A DNA stretch of 24,560 bases from CAVSWN01 sp046728115 (GCA_046728115.1 JBKPDW010000167.1:1-24560); one strand, 5' to 3'; shown: positions 17,459-24,560, counted from the first letter of the stretch. Program-made: numbers and translations. The notes: generated by a model not told the origin, from the sequence alone.

Positions 17459-19639
17459 TTAGGTCGCGGCATGAGCGCGGCGCGAGAGAGCGTGGTTCTT
17501 GATCGGCAGATCGCGCACGCGTACGCCCGTCGCCGCGAAGACGGCATTGGCGACGGCGGCGGCGATCGGCGGCACGCACGGCTCACCCAGCCCGCCCAGA
17601 CGCGCATTCGAGCGGATGAACTCCACGCGGATCTGCGGCGCATCCGCAAGGTGAATCATCTGATGATCGTTGAAGTTGCGCTGAACGACCCGGCCCTGCG
17701 CGATGGTGATTTCGCCGAGGAGCGCGGCGGAGAGGCCGAAGATGATCCCGCCCTCTGCCTGCGCGGCCGCGCTGTCGGTGTTGACGACATCGCCGCAATC
17801 GACCGCCGCGAAGACGGATCGCACGCGAAGCTTTCCCTCCGGAGACACGGCGACATGCGCCACCTCGGCGACGATGGTGCCGAAGCATTCGGTGAGGGCA
17901 ATGCCGCGCCCCTCGCCCTCGGGCACCGGCGTGCTCCAATCGGCCATCGCCGCCGCCGTATCGAGCGCGGCACGGAAGCGGGGTTGATCGCTCAGCAGAT
18001 CGCGGCGGAAGCGATAGGGATCCTTCTTCGCCGCATGCGCCAGCTCGTCGATGAACGATTCCTTGAAGAATCCGTGCTGTGAATTGAGCACCGATCGCCA
18101 CGGGCCCGTCCGAATAGGATGCGCGGCGTCACCGCTCTTCGCGCTCTTCTCGCGGATGGCGTACGGCATGAAGACAGACTCGGCGTCGCCGCCGCCGGCA
18201 TAGCGCGACCGCACGGAAATCGGCGCGCCGCTCGCATCCAGCCCTCCGGCGAATCGCGCCATCGCGGCAGGACGGTAGTAGTCGTGCTGAATGTCGGTCT
18301 CCCGCGTCCAGACCATCTTCACCGGTACCGGCGACATCGCTTTCGCGATGCGCGCGCCGAGATCGATGTAGTCGAGATTGCCCGGCAGTCGACGTCCGAA
18401 GCCGCCGCCAAGGAGAAGGTTGGTGAATCGCACGTCCTCGGGCGCAAGTCCGAGCGCTTTCGCGGCGGTGGCGCGGCCGTTGAGCGGATCCTGCACGCCC
18501 GCCCAGACCTCCGCGCGATTTCCCTCGACGCGCGCGGTGCAACACATGGGCTCCATCGTCGCGTGCGCGAGGAAGGGAACGCGATAGTCGGCCTTCACGA
18601 CGGTCGCCGCTCCGGATGGCATGTCGGGCGCGGCGCCGAGCGACGCGTCGAACGCCGCGAAGATGGATGCGCTCGACACACTGCCGTGACCTGCATCATC
18701 GAACTCGGGTTTGAGCGACGCCAGCGCCCTGCGCGCATGCCAGAAGGTGTCGGCCACGACCGCGACCGCCTCCTTCAGCCGGACGACGCGCTTCACGCCC
18801 GGTATGGCTTCTGCGGGAGCGCTGTCGACCGAGACGAGCGTGCCCCCGTAGACAGGCGCGATCTCGGCGGCGGCATAGAGCATGCCCGGCACCGTGAAGT
18901 CGATGCCGTAGATCGCGCGGCCGTCGACCTTCGATGGAATGTCGGCGCGGGGCCGGGCGGTCCGCCGGATCGTGTAGTCGTCCGGTTGCTTCAGCGCGGG
19001 CCGCGACGGAACCGGCAGTTTCGCGGCCGCCGGGGCGAGCTCCCCGAATGTGGCGCTCTGTCCTGACGCCCGGTGGGTGACGCGCGAGCCCTGCGCGCTG
19101 CAGTCCGACACGCTCACGCCAAACCGCTGCGCGGCCGCGGCGATGAGCATCTCACGGGCGGCCGCGCCCGCGACCGACATGCCGTACACGCCGGTGCCCC
19201 GCACAGCGGTCGATCCGCCGGTGACCTGCAGGCCATACCATCGCGCGATACGATACGTGCCGTAGTCGAACCCGCGCACGAGCGCCGCCGGAATCTCGCC
19301 GCCGGTAAATGCGCGGACAATATATTCGTTCGCGTAGGCGGCGAGCGCCGGAGCTTCCGCGACGCGCACGAGCGCCCAGTCGGCCCCCATCTCCTCCGCC
19401 GCCATCATCGCGAGCGCCGTCTGCGATCCCTGGCCCATTTCGCAGTGCGGCACGAGAACGGTGACGAGATTGTCCGGAGTCACGGTAATCCAGGTGTTGA
19501 GCTCGCCCGCGTCGAGGCCGCGATCGGAGCCGACGCCGAGGCGGTTGGGCGCGAGCACGACACCTGCGACGCCGAGCACGAAGCCGCCGCCGAGCACCGT
19601 GCCGGCGCCGATGAAAGCCCGCCGCGTCCACGTCCGCAT
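17459..19639 (-). CDS. Tat-exported Mo hydroxylase large subunit, IorB-like
   Basis: 726 residues, the molybdopterin-binding catalytic subunit of the isoquinoline 1-oxidoreductase (IorB) / exported aldehyde dehydrogenase branch. A twin-arginine leader TRRAFIGAG is followed by a hydrophobic run (residues 5-30), so the folded complex is probably exported or membrane-attached in the periplasm. Motifs: PHCEMGQGSQTALAMM (64-79), GGGFGRRLPGN, and GLGEPCVPP with likely catalytic E686. Unlike coxL it has no FAD-subunit partner; electrons in this branch usually go to a cytochrome c, which is not encoded beside it. The start ATG 19639 follows the iorA-like stop by ten bases, and the ribosome binding site AAGGA overlaps that stop. 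Substrate (aldehyde or N-heterocycle) not predictable. Its stop overlaps the end of a plus-strand open frame by a few bases. Confidence 0.9.
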   Translation of the reverse strand: MRTWTRRAFIGAGTVLGGGFVLGVAGVVLAPNRLGVGSDRGLDAGELNTWITVTPDNLVTVLVPHCEMGQGSQTALAMMAAEEMGADWALVRVAEAPALAAYANEYIVRAFTGGEIPAALVRGFDYGTYRIARWYGLQVTGGSTAVRGTGVYGMSVAGAAAREMLIAAAAQRFGVSVSDCSAQGSRVTHRASGQSATFGELAPAAAKLPVPSRPALKQPDDYTIRRTARPRADIPSKVDGRAIYGIDFTVPGMLYAAAEIAPVYGGTLVSVDSAPAEAIPGVKRVVRLKEAVAVVADTFWHARRALASLKPEFDDAGHGSVSSASIFAAFDASLGAAPDMPSGAATVVKADYRVPFLAHATMEPMCCTARVEGNRAEVWAGVQDPLNGRATAAKALGLAPEDVRFTNLLLGGGFGRRLPGNLDYIDLGARIAKAMSPVPVKMVWTRETDIQHDYYRPAAMARFAGGLDASGAPISVRSRYAGGGDAESVFMPYAIREKSAKSGDAAHPIRTGPWRSVLNSQHGFFKESFIDELAHAAKKDPYRFRRDLLSDQPRFRAALDTAAAMADWSTPVPEGEGRGIALTECFGTIVAEVAHVAVSPEGKLRVRSVFAAVDCGDVVNTDSAAAQAEGGIIFGLSAALLGEITIAQGRVVQRNFNDHQMIHLADAPQIRVEFIRSNARLGGLGEPCVPPIAAAVANAVFAATGVRVRDLPIKNHALSRRAHAAT

Positions 19640-19649
19640 GCCGACGTCC

Positions 19650-20102
19650 TTACTCGTGCGCGAGGGCATGGATGGCCCGGCGCACCCGCACGAACGTGCC
19701 GCAGCGACAGATGTTGGTAATGGCGGCGTCAACCTCGTCGTCGGTCGGGTGCGGGTGCTCGTCGAGCAGCGCGCAGACAGCCATGATGATTCCCGACTGA
19801 CAGAAGCCGCATTGCGGCACCTGATGATCGATCCACGCCTGCTGGACCGGATGGAGCGTTCCGCCCCGGGCCAGACCCTCGATGGTGGTCACGGCGGCGC
19901 CTTCGGCGGACGACACCGGGAACATGCACGAGCGAACGGGTCGACCGTCGACGAGCACGGTGCAGGCGCCGCAGGCGCCGATGCCGCACCCGAACTTCGT
20001 GCCGGTGAGGCCGACGGCGTCGCGGATGACCCACAGAAGCGGCGTGTCGGGGTCGACGTCGATCGCGTGTGCGGCGCCGTTGACGGTGATGGTGATCGGC
20101 AT
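19650..20102 (-). CDS. [2Fe-2S] small subunit, IorA-like
   Basis: 150 residues, electron-transfer subunit of the IorAB-type enzyme. Eight cluster cysteines are present: C39, C44, C47, C59 (GCGIGACGAC...C) for the ferredoxin-type cluster, and C98, C101, C132, C134 (CGFC, ICRC) for the second. No Tat signal of its own; in this family it is exported by riding with the large subunit. ATG 20102 is the natural start (MPITITVNG); the frame is open upstream to 20549 but that extension overlaps marR and is not conserved. First gene of the two-gene operon, divergent from marR across 199 bases. Confidence 0.93.
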   Translation of the reverse strand: MPITITVNGAAHAIDVDPDTPLLWVIRDAVGLTGTKFGCGIGACGACTVLVDGRPVRSCMFPVSSAEGAAVTTIEGLARGGTLHPVQQAWIDHQVPQCGFCQSGIIMAVCALLDEHPHPTDDEVDAAITNICRCGTFVRVRRAIHALAHE

Positions 20103-20269
20103 GACGCGTTCACGCGCCGCAGTTACCCCGGTCGGACGATTCGTGTTCTGCACGTCTTGTCGGGCAGCGTTCGTGGCCTCGATTCTACATCGTCGCCTGC
20201 ACGTCTGTGGATTACGCACGAAATGCGACACGTGGTCATCTTTTCCGGGTCCGCTGATATCGCTGGACA

Positions 20270-20292
20270 ATAGTCGTTGAAACGAATATCGT
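20270..20292. promoter_or_regulatory. Operator copy A upstream of marR
   Basis: A 23-base element starting ATAGTCGTT and ending ATATCGT, nine bases before the marR start codon. Its core is the inverted repeat TCGTT-GA-AACGA (20274-20285). The same element occurs at 20826-20848 with 19 of 23 bases identical. Location over the probable transcription/translation start fits autorepression by the MarR protein. I infer the binder from proximity. Confidence 0.55.
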
Positions 20293-20301
20293 CCCCGCGA
20301 C

Positions 20302-20784
20302 ATGCCCCGCGTCGTCGCCCGCGAGCTGAAAGAGAAGCGCGCCTTCACGTCCCGCGAACAGGAGGTCATGCTAGGCCTCCAGATCGCGGCGGCCCGAATC
20401 ATGGAGCCCTGGGAGAAGTTCCTCAAAGCCCACGCCGAACTCGGGCTGCACCAGTACAACGTGCTGCGCATCCTGCGCGGCAGCCACCCCAATGGACTGC
20501 CGAGCGGCGAAATCGCCGACCGGATGATCACACGCGACCCGGACATCACCCGCCTCGTCGATCGCCTCGAGAAAAGAGGGCTCGTGATGCGCGCCCGCAG
20601 TCAGCGGGACCGCCGCGTCGTCAACGTACGAATCAGCGAGAAGGGCTTGCAGCTGCTCCGCAGCCTGGACGAACACGTCGATCGGTTTCCCAGAAACATG
20701 CTGGGTCATCTCCGCCCCAAGAAGCTCGAGCAGCTCGGCGTCCTGCTCGAGCACGTCATGAAAGATCTCGGAACATTCCTCTGA
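20302..20784 (+). CDS. MarR-family transcriptional regulator
   Basis: 160 residues, winged helix-turn-helix repressor that binds DNA as a dimer. Helix-rich N-terminus, then the DNA-binding region LPSGEIADRMITRDPDITRLVDRLEKRG (recognition helix about 74-84), then the wing with the conserved DRR turn: SQRDRRVVNVRISEKGLQLL (94-113). C-terminal helices form the dimer interface. Length is typical. MarR proteins usually sense small phenolic or lipophilic compounds and repress adjacent catabolic or efflux genes; here the neighbours are the IorAB-type hydroxylase (divergent) and the truncated methyltransferase downstream. The start is ATG 20302 without an obvious ribosome binding site, in keeping with a short or nearly leaderless transcript. 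Confidence 0.9.
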   Translation: MPRVVARELKEKRAFTSREQEVMLGLQIAAARIMEPWEKFLKAHAELGLHQYNVLRILRGSHPNGLPSGEIADRMITRDPDITRLVDRLEKRGLVMRARSQRDRRVVNVRISEKGLQLLRSLDEHVDRFPRNMLGHLRPKKLEQLGVLLEHVMKDLGTFL

Positions 20785-20825
20785 AACGGAGCGTTATGTG
20801 TTCCGGACACCGCGCGGCGGGCGAT

Positions 20826-20853
20826 ATAGTCGTTTACACGACAATCGTGTAAA
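20826..20853. promoter_or_regulatory. Operator copy B: long perfect inverted repeat
   Basis: Perfect 9-bp arms TTTACACGA (20833-20841) and TCGTGTAAA (20845-20853) flank CAA. The first 23 bases of this region (20826-20848) repeat copy A upstream of marR with four differences. TATAGT at 20825-20830 could be a -10 element, so a bound repressor would cover the promoter. The element lies 44 bases upstream of the truncated O-methyltransferase reading frame. Likely a MarR-type operator; binding untested. Confidence 0.6.
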
Positions 20854-20896
20854 TGAACAAATTGTGGCGTTCTCAGAATGAAGGGAGCATTCCAAA

Positions 20897-21142
20897 ATGA
20901 CGACGACGACTGCAGCTCCAGCGGCATCCGCGGCGCGAATCATGGAAGTGGGCATGGCGTTCTGGCCGGCCAAGGTGCTGCTCTCGGCGATCGAGTTTCG
21001 GCTCTTCACCCAACTCGGGTCGACGTCGATGACCGGCACCGACCTGCAGGAAGCGCTTCGACTGCATCCGCGATCCAATCCGGACTTCTTCGACGCGCTC
21101 GTGGCCTTGCGCTTTCTCGAGCGCGACGGGAAATTGGCGTGA
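20897..21142 (+). pseudogene. Truncated SAM-dependent O-methyltransferase (dimerisation domain only)
   Basis: 81 residues: MTTTTAAPAASAARIMEVG, then FWPAKVLLSAIEFRLFTQL, HPRSNPDFFDALVALRFLERDG. This is the N-terminal winged-helix dimerisation domain of class I O-methyltransferases of the acetylserotonin/hydroxyneurosporene type, which are normally about 330-350 residues. It stops at a TGA right after LERDGKLA, where the catalytic Rossmann domain should begin, and no continuation appears in any frame before 21285. It has a good ribosome binding site (AGGGAG, nine bases upstream) and its own operator-like promoter, so it may still be expressed. It could not bind SAM. A deletion of the 3' part is the simplest explanation. 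Confidence 0.75.
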
Positions 21143-21259
21143 AGCATTCGGCGAGCGACAAGGGCCTCGTCAGTTGAGATGCAACTCAGCCGCACTTCTG
21201 ATGCCTTCCTTATTCCACCGCGCTAGCATCTCGCTGGGTCAACGATCCTTTTGCAGGCC

Positions 21260-21279
21260 GGACGTCGACGTCCAGGAGG
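21260..21279 (+). promoter_or_regulatory. 14-bp perfect palindrome abutting a consensus Shine-Dalgarno
   Basis: GGACGTCGACGTCC (21260-21273) is a perfect palindrome directly followed by AGGAGG (21274-21279), six bases before ATG 21286. This is the strongest ribosome binding site in the window. The palindrome may be an operator, or may form a hairpin in the mRNA that limits access to the ribosome binding site. No -10/-35 pair is clear upstream. Confidence 0.5.
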
Positions 21280-21285
21280 CTTGAC

Positions 21286-21663
21286 ATGAACATGCCGGCA
21301 TTCACCGCACAATCCTCGCTATATGTGGCGCGGCAATCGTACTCCGGAAGTATCAGCGCATCGTGGTCTGTTCCCGACGGAGCGGTTGTTGCCCAGCAGG
21401 CGCCCGGCTGCACCGTCTCGTGTTCGGATTGGATCGGATGCAACAACAAGTGTGGCGCGTGGCCACCAGGATTCAGCAACTATCAGTGCTGGCTGGATTG
21501 CCTCAAGCCAACCGTCGATTGCCTGCAAGGCGCTACGTGTTTCCCGAGGCCTCCCGACTGCACCACGACGGGCTGCCCGACGGGGAAGGTCTGCTGTGAT
21601 TGCGTGTCCCCGGCGAGATGCGTGACGAAAAGTTACTGCGATAACTTCCTGTGCAGGCTGTGA
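21286..21663 (+). CDS. Cysteine-rich small protein with leader-like N-terminus
   Basis: 125 residues. The N-terminus MNMPAFTAQSSLYVARQSY resembles the 'MPGFTAEASLY' start shared by many small uncharacterised bacterial proteins with cysteine-rich C-termini (from memory). There is no signal-peptide hydrophobic core. Residues 1-41 have no cysteine. Residues 42-125 have 16, an even number, in spacings such as CxxxC, CxxxxxC, CCxC, with many Pro, Gly, Trp and Asp. The segment GCPTGKVCCDC resembles metal-binding or disulfide-rich knots. It may be a precursor peptide (leader then modified core), a disulfide-rich toxin-like protein, or a metal-binding protein. No modification enzyme, protease or transporter gene is adjacent within the window. 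It is a single gene with a very strong ribosome binding site and its own hairpin downstream, so it looks highly translated. Confidence 0.75.
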   Translation: MNMPAFTAQSSLYVARQSYSGSISASWSVPDGAVVAQQAPGCTVSCSDWIGCNNKCGAWPPGFSNYQCWLDCLKPTVDCLQGATCFPRPPDCTTTGCPTGKVCCDCVSPARCVTKSYCDNFLCRL

Positions 21664-21678
21664 GCGCTCGGGCTCACG

Positions 21679-21701
21679 GCTGCGGAATGTCGTTCCGCAG
21701 C
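21679..21701 (+). terminator. Hairpin after the cysteine-rich gene
   Basis: GCTGCGGAA (21679-21687) and TTCCGCAGC (21693-21701) form a perfect 9-bp stem with loop TGTCG, starting 16 bases after the stop. A weaker stem TGAGC / GCTCA overlaps the stop codon (21661-21676). Only scattered T residues follow, so intrinsic termination is uncertain; an mRNA 3'-end stabilising hairpin is equally likely. Confidence 0.5.
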
Positions 21702-22142
21702 TGATGTTCGACTTGTAGGGTCGTTGTCGTAACCATAAACTGGCGCCACTCGAGATCTCCTCTTCGAAGGGCGCCAGCCGATCAGAAGAGCCGCGATACG
21801 AAGAATGCGTCCGCGCCACAGCATTTGCCGCGGTGCGGGATGGACGATGCTTTTCTGCGCGCTCACTCGTGCTTTTGAAGACGGTTTAGAAACCCGCTGC
21901 CAAGCCGCTTCAGCAGCACGTCGGACGGCGCGCTAGCTCAACAACCGGCCGGTCGAGTCGTTCTGCGCAACCGGCGTAAAGAGGACCTCCCGGTCCGTCC
22001 AGTCAGTACCGCCGAAATCTCTTTCGGCGCGGGTAGGTCATATGCAACCACACATGGGCTGGCTGCATGAATCGCTGCTTCAGCTTCGTGCTAGATTGCT
22101 GCAACACGCTGGTTCCCGGTGGCCACTGAGGTCGGTCGTTCC
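21702..22142. other. Non-coding interval with two further hairpins
   Basis: I find no credible gene here. CTGGCGCC (21740-21747) and GGCGCCAG (21770-21777) are perfect 8-bp arms around a 22-base loop. CGCCGAAA (22010-22017) and TTTCGGCG (22022-22029) form a perfect 8-bp stem around TCTC. The second sits 114 bases before the TIR gene and may end transcription entering from the left, or lie in the 5' leader of that gene. A promoter could not be placed with confidence. Confidence 0.4.
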
Positions 22143-23591
22143 ATGGCTTATGTCCCCGGATTCGCCAACGACATCTTCATCAGCTACAGCCACATCGATG
22201 ACCAAGCTGTAACAGGTCCCGGCTGGGTCACCGATTTTCACCGGCGGCTTCACATCGAGATCGAAGAAGAGATCGGCATGCGCGCTGCGATCTGGCGCGA
22301 CCCGCGAATTGGTCCCGCCACGGACTTCAGCCGCGACCTCGACCGACAGATTCGCCGCTCAGCCATCCTCCTGGCTGTGCTGTCACCTGGCTACCTGAAC
22401 TCGACGTGGTGCGAATGGGAGCTTGGTGGATTCGCCAGCAGCCGGCGCATGGGAGATCTCTGGGTCGACACGCGATGCCGGGTCATCAAGATCCTCAAGC
22501 GGCCCGCGGATGTCAGCCGCCTGCGGGTCCTGTCCGAGACCGGCTTTGCAGAATTCTTCGAGACCGACCATGCGACCGGTCAGGCCTACGAAGCGAACGC
22601 CGAGTCCGAGCTGTTTCGTCGACGGCTGACGGAGCTCGGACGCGAGATCGGCGTGGTGTTGCGGGCCATGCGCAAGAGCCGGAGCGTGTTTCTCGGGACG
22701 GCGTCGGCGGCATCGCGCGATCAACGCGAGCGAGTGCGTCTCGAGCTCGAAAGCCGGGGGTACCGGACGCTGCAGGCGGCCAGCGCGTCGCCGCCCGGAG
22801 ACGAGGACTCGGTGCGATCGGCGGTCAAAGAGACATCATTGTCAATCCTTTTCCGCGACCGCGCCGCCGAAGGCGATCCCGCCGAAGCCCAAGCCGCCGT
22901 TGAGCGCGCGGTCGCCAACGAAGAGCGGACACGACAGATCGTCGTCATGCGCGGCCAGGCCGATGGCGCGCCGCAGGGCAGGAACGAACTGGCGGGCGAA
23001 CAGGTTGCCTCGAACGTGGAATGGCTGATCGAGCCGGCGACCCATGCACTGTGTCACACCGTGCTGCAAACGCTGGGAACACCGATCGAAGAAGTCGCGC
23101 AACAACCGGCGCCGCAGCCAACGCCAACAAGGCCGGCGGCGCCGCACTCAAAGCGGCTCGTGCGTGTGTACCTCGTTTGCGACAGAGACGATCATCCGCT
23201 GCTGCAACCGAATCGCGCGCGAGCGCTCCGCGATCATCTACTCAAGCTCGGATTCGAAGTGAAAGTGCCGCTGGCCGAGGAGGCCGACGCCGCGGAGTTC
23301 AGCCGGGACAATCGCACGAAGCTCAGGCAATGCGATGGCGTTTTGCTCTACTGGGGCACCGCGCGCCAGGGTTGGTTCGATCACCGGATCGGCGAATTGA
23401 TGCAGGCCCGCGGCTGGCGGCACGGCCGCGACTTCGCCGTCGTCGGCGCCTATGTCTCCGACCCGCCCAGTCCCGTCAAAGAGAACTACGAGACACGCGA
23501 GGTCGACGAACTCATAAAACAGTTCGAGATGTTCGACCTCTCCGACGTAAAGCTCGTGCGGTTCGTCGATCGCCTCGGGCACACCGTATGA
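22143..23591 (+). CDS. TIR-domain protein with DUF4062-like and second TIR-like modules
   Basis: 482 residues from ATG 22143 (GTG 22119 is in frame but has no ribosome binding site). Module 1, residues 8-170: a TIR domain with NDIFISYSHIDD at strand A, an IWRDPRIGPATDF loop, and NSTWCEWELGGF in which E93 falls where the catalytic Glu of NAD-cleaving TIRs is expected (four residues after Trp). Module 2, about 180-310: SVFLGTASAASRDQRERVRLELESRGY, similar to DUF4062-type TIR-fold sensors. A Pro/Gln/Thr linker covers 316-336. Module 3, 338-480: RVYLVCDRDDHPLLQ, CDGVLLYWG, another TIR-like fold lacking the WCxxE glutamate. The last codon overlaps the next start as ATGA, so it is made together with the nSTAND protein. 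Likely effector or adaptor of an immune system: TIR domains cleave NAD+ or make signalling nucleotides on infection. NADase activity is inferred from one motif. Confidence 0.8.
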   Translation: MAYVPGFANDIFISYSHIDDQAVTGPGWVTDFHRRLHIEIEEEIGMRAAIWRDPRIGPATDFSRDLDRQIRRSAILLAVLSPGYLNSTWCEWELGGFASSRRMGDLWVDTRCRVIKILKRPADVSRLRVLSETGFAEFFETDHATGQAYEANAESELFRRRLTELGREIGVVLRAMRKSRSVFLGTASAASRDQRERVRLELESRGYRTLQAASASPPGDEDSVRSAVKETSLSILFRDRAAEGDPAEAQAAVERAVANEERTRQIVVMRGQADGAPQGRNELAGEQVASNVEWLIEPATHALCHTVLQTLGTPIEEVAQQPAPQPTPTRPAAPHSKRLVRVYLVCDRDDHPLLQPNRARALRDHLLKLGFEVKVPLAEEADAAEFSRDNRTKLRQCDGVLLYWGTARQGWFDHRIGELMQARGWRHGRDFAVVGAYVSDPPSPVKENYETREVDELIKQFEMFDLSDVKLVRFVDRLGHTV

Positions 23592-24560
23592 CCGCCGTTC
23601 CAGCCGCTGGCCTCGATTCCGCGCGGATTCGTCGGGGTAATCCGTTTCCCGGTTTGCGCCCGTTCGAGCAGCACGAGGCGCCGCTGTTCTTCGGACGCGA
23701 CGAACAATGCGACGATCTGCTCGGGCGCCTTGCGCGGCACCGTCTTGTGGCGGTGGTCGGCATGTCGGGCAGCGGCAAGTCGTCGCTCGTTCGCGCGGGC
23801 CTGCTGCCCGCGCTGGATCGCGGATATCTGCCGGCGGCCGGATCGTCGTGGCACGTCGCGATCTTCAGGCCGGGCGCCGATCCGGTAGGCAACCTTTCTC
23901 GTGGGCTGCTCGACCGGCGGCTGCCCGAAGGGGCGCCGGCCGCGCACGATGGGGAAGAGCTGGGCCAGCTTCTGCGTTCGAGCAGCCTCGGATTGGTCCA
24001 CGCGACGCGCGGGCTTCTCGACGGCCGTCCCGAAAGCCTTCTCGTCGTCGCGGACCAGTTCGAGGAGATCTTTCGGTTCAGTCGAATCGCGCGGGCAGGC
24101 GACGCTCTCGAGCAAGCAGCCTCGTGCGTCGATTTGCTCGTCAATGCAACGCGCCAGGACGAGGTGCCGGTGTACGTCGTGCTGACGATGCGCTCGGACT
24201 ATCTGGGGGACTGCGCACAGTTCACGGGGCTGCCGGAAGCACTCAACGACAGCCAGTTCCTGGTGCCTCGCATGACACGCGCGCAGCTGCGCGACGCGAT
24301 CGAATGTCCCATCGCTGTCGGAGGCGCCCGGATCAACCCAGCCCTCGTGCAGCAGCTCCTCTACGACATCGACGAACTCGGATCGCGGACCGGCGATTCC
24401 TCCGGCGTCCAGCACAAGAATCAGGATCAGCTGCCGGTGCTGCAGCATGCGTTGATGCGCGTGTGGGACGTCTCGCGAGCCGACCGCGAGCGCGGCGACT
24501 GGATCGACTTTCCACACTACGAGCGTCCTCCCGTCGAGACGCTGAAGCACGCTCTCGACC
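23588..24560 (+). CDS. nSTAND1-type NTPase, N-terminal part (cut by window end)
   Basis: 324 codons visible, no stop before the edge. The start NPFPGLRPFEQHEAPLFFGRDEQ (18-40) is the classic entry of nSTAND1 proteins. Walker A is GMSGSGKS (58-65); Walker B is LLVVADQFEE (151-160), with the VxDQFEE form usual in this clade. LTMRSDYLGDCAQF supplies the sensor region with its conserved Arg. QLPVLQHALMRVW is the conserved helical region after the NTPase core. Proteins of this type usually continue into WD40 or TPR repeats that recognise the trigger; that part lies outside the window. STAND NTPases switch by ATP-driven oligomerisation and are the sensors of Avs and related anti-phage systems. ATG 23588 overlaps the TIR gene's stop by four bases. 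It probably senses the invader and activates the coupled TIR protein. Confidence 0.88.
   Translation, partial: MTAVPAAGLDSARIRRGNPFPGLRPFEQHEAPLFFGRDEQCDDLLGRLARHRLVAVVGMSGSGKSSLVRAGLLPALDRGYLPAAGSSWHVAIFRPGADPVGNLSRGLLDRRLPEGAPAAHDGEELGQLLRSSSLGLVHATRGLLDGRPESLLVVADQFEEIFRFSRIARAGDALEQAASCVDLLVNATRQDEVPVYVVLTMRSDYLGDCAQFTGLPEALNDSQFLVPRMTRAQLRDAIECPIAVGGARINPALVQQLLYDIDELGSRTGDSSGVQHKNQDQLPVLQHALMRVWDVSRADRERGDWIDFPHYERPPVETLKHALD

Noticed and set aside
17360..17462. Open plus-strand tail ending RPEPVAAAILDALDATRAR
   Set aside because: Looks like the C-terminal helix of some dehydrogenase, but is too short and has no start; could be chance. Not listed as a gene.
23486..24550. 354-codon minus-strand frame opposite the nSTAND gene
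   Set aside because: Shadow of the plus-strand nSTAND1 frame, which has Walker A, Walker B and NPFPGLRPF motifs.

Overview
The window is high-GC DNA with dense short intergenic gaps. It contains no tRNA, rRNA, CRISPR array, transposase or integrase that I could recognise. Gene content (two molybdenum-hydroxylase clusters with CoxD/CoxE-type accessory genes, small exported proteins of the kind common in Acidobacteriota, a DUF998 fusion, TIR and STAND proteins) suggests a free-living, probably soil, heterotroph. A Vicinamibacteria-like acidobacterium is my best guess; no marker gene proves it.

Layout. (1) 68-2484, minus strand: a two-gene operon coding for a divergent FtsZ/tubulin-like GTPase and a bitopic protein with a periplasmic LysM-like domain, coupled by a GTGA stop/start overlap. 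It may continue past the left edge. (2) About 2.5-3.1 kb: a gene-poor stretch with possible decayed coding sequence. (3) 3128-8958: coxD (MoxR AAA+) and coxE (VWA) on the plus strand, converging on a coxS-coxL-coxM operon on the minus strand. The large subunit carries the AYRGAGR motif of 'form II' CO-dehydrogenase-like enzymes. (4) 9198-10126: two small exported proteins. (5) 10308-14792: a BTLCP-type transglutaminase-like protease, a GT-C glycosyltransferase, a SnoaL-like fragment, an AzgA/NCS2 purine permease and a small membrane protein. (6) 14.8-17.3 kb: an alpha/beta-hydrolase remnant, then a DUF998-beta-lactamase-like fusion. (7) 17459-20784: a Tat-exported IorB/IorA-type two-subunit molybdenum hydroxylase divergent from a MarR regulator. 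A 23-nt element just upstream of marR recurs (19/23 identical) upstream of the next gene, a truncated O-methyltransferase. (8) 21286-21663: a 125-residue protein with 16 cysteines in its C-terminal two thirds, preceded by a strong ribosome binding site and a 14-bp palindrome. (9) 22143 to the right edge: a TIR / DUF4062-like / TIR-like protein translationally coupled (ATGA) to an nSTAND1-type NTPase cut off by the window end; this resembles a nucleotide-consuming immune (anti-phage) module.

The best candidates for undescribed biology are the FtsZ-like/LysM pair (a cytoskeletal GTPase possibly tethered to peptidoglycan), the TIR-STAND pair, and the cysteine-rich peptide gene. The rest is recognisable metabolism: two independent Mo-cofactor dehydrogenases acting in different compartments (cytoplasmic CoxSLM, exported IorAB), with an AzgA-type purine permease encoded between them.
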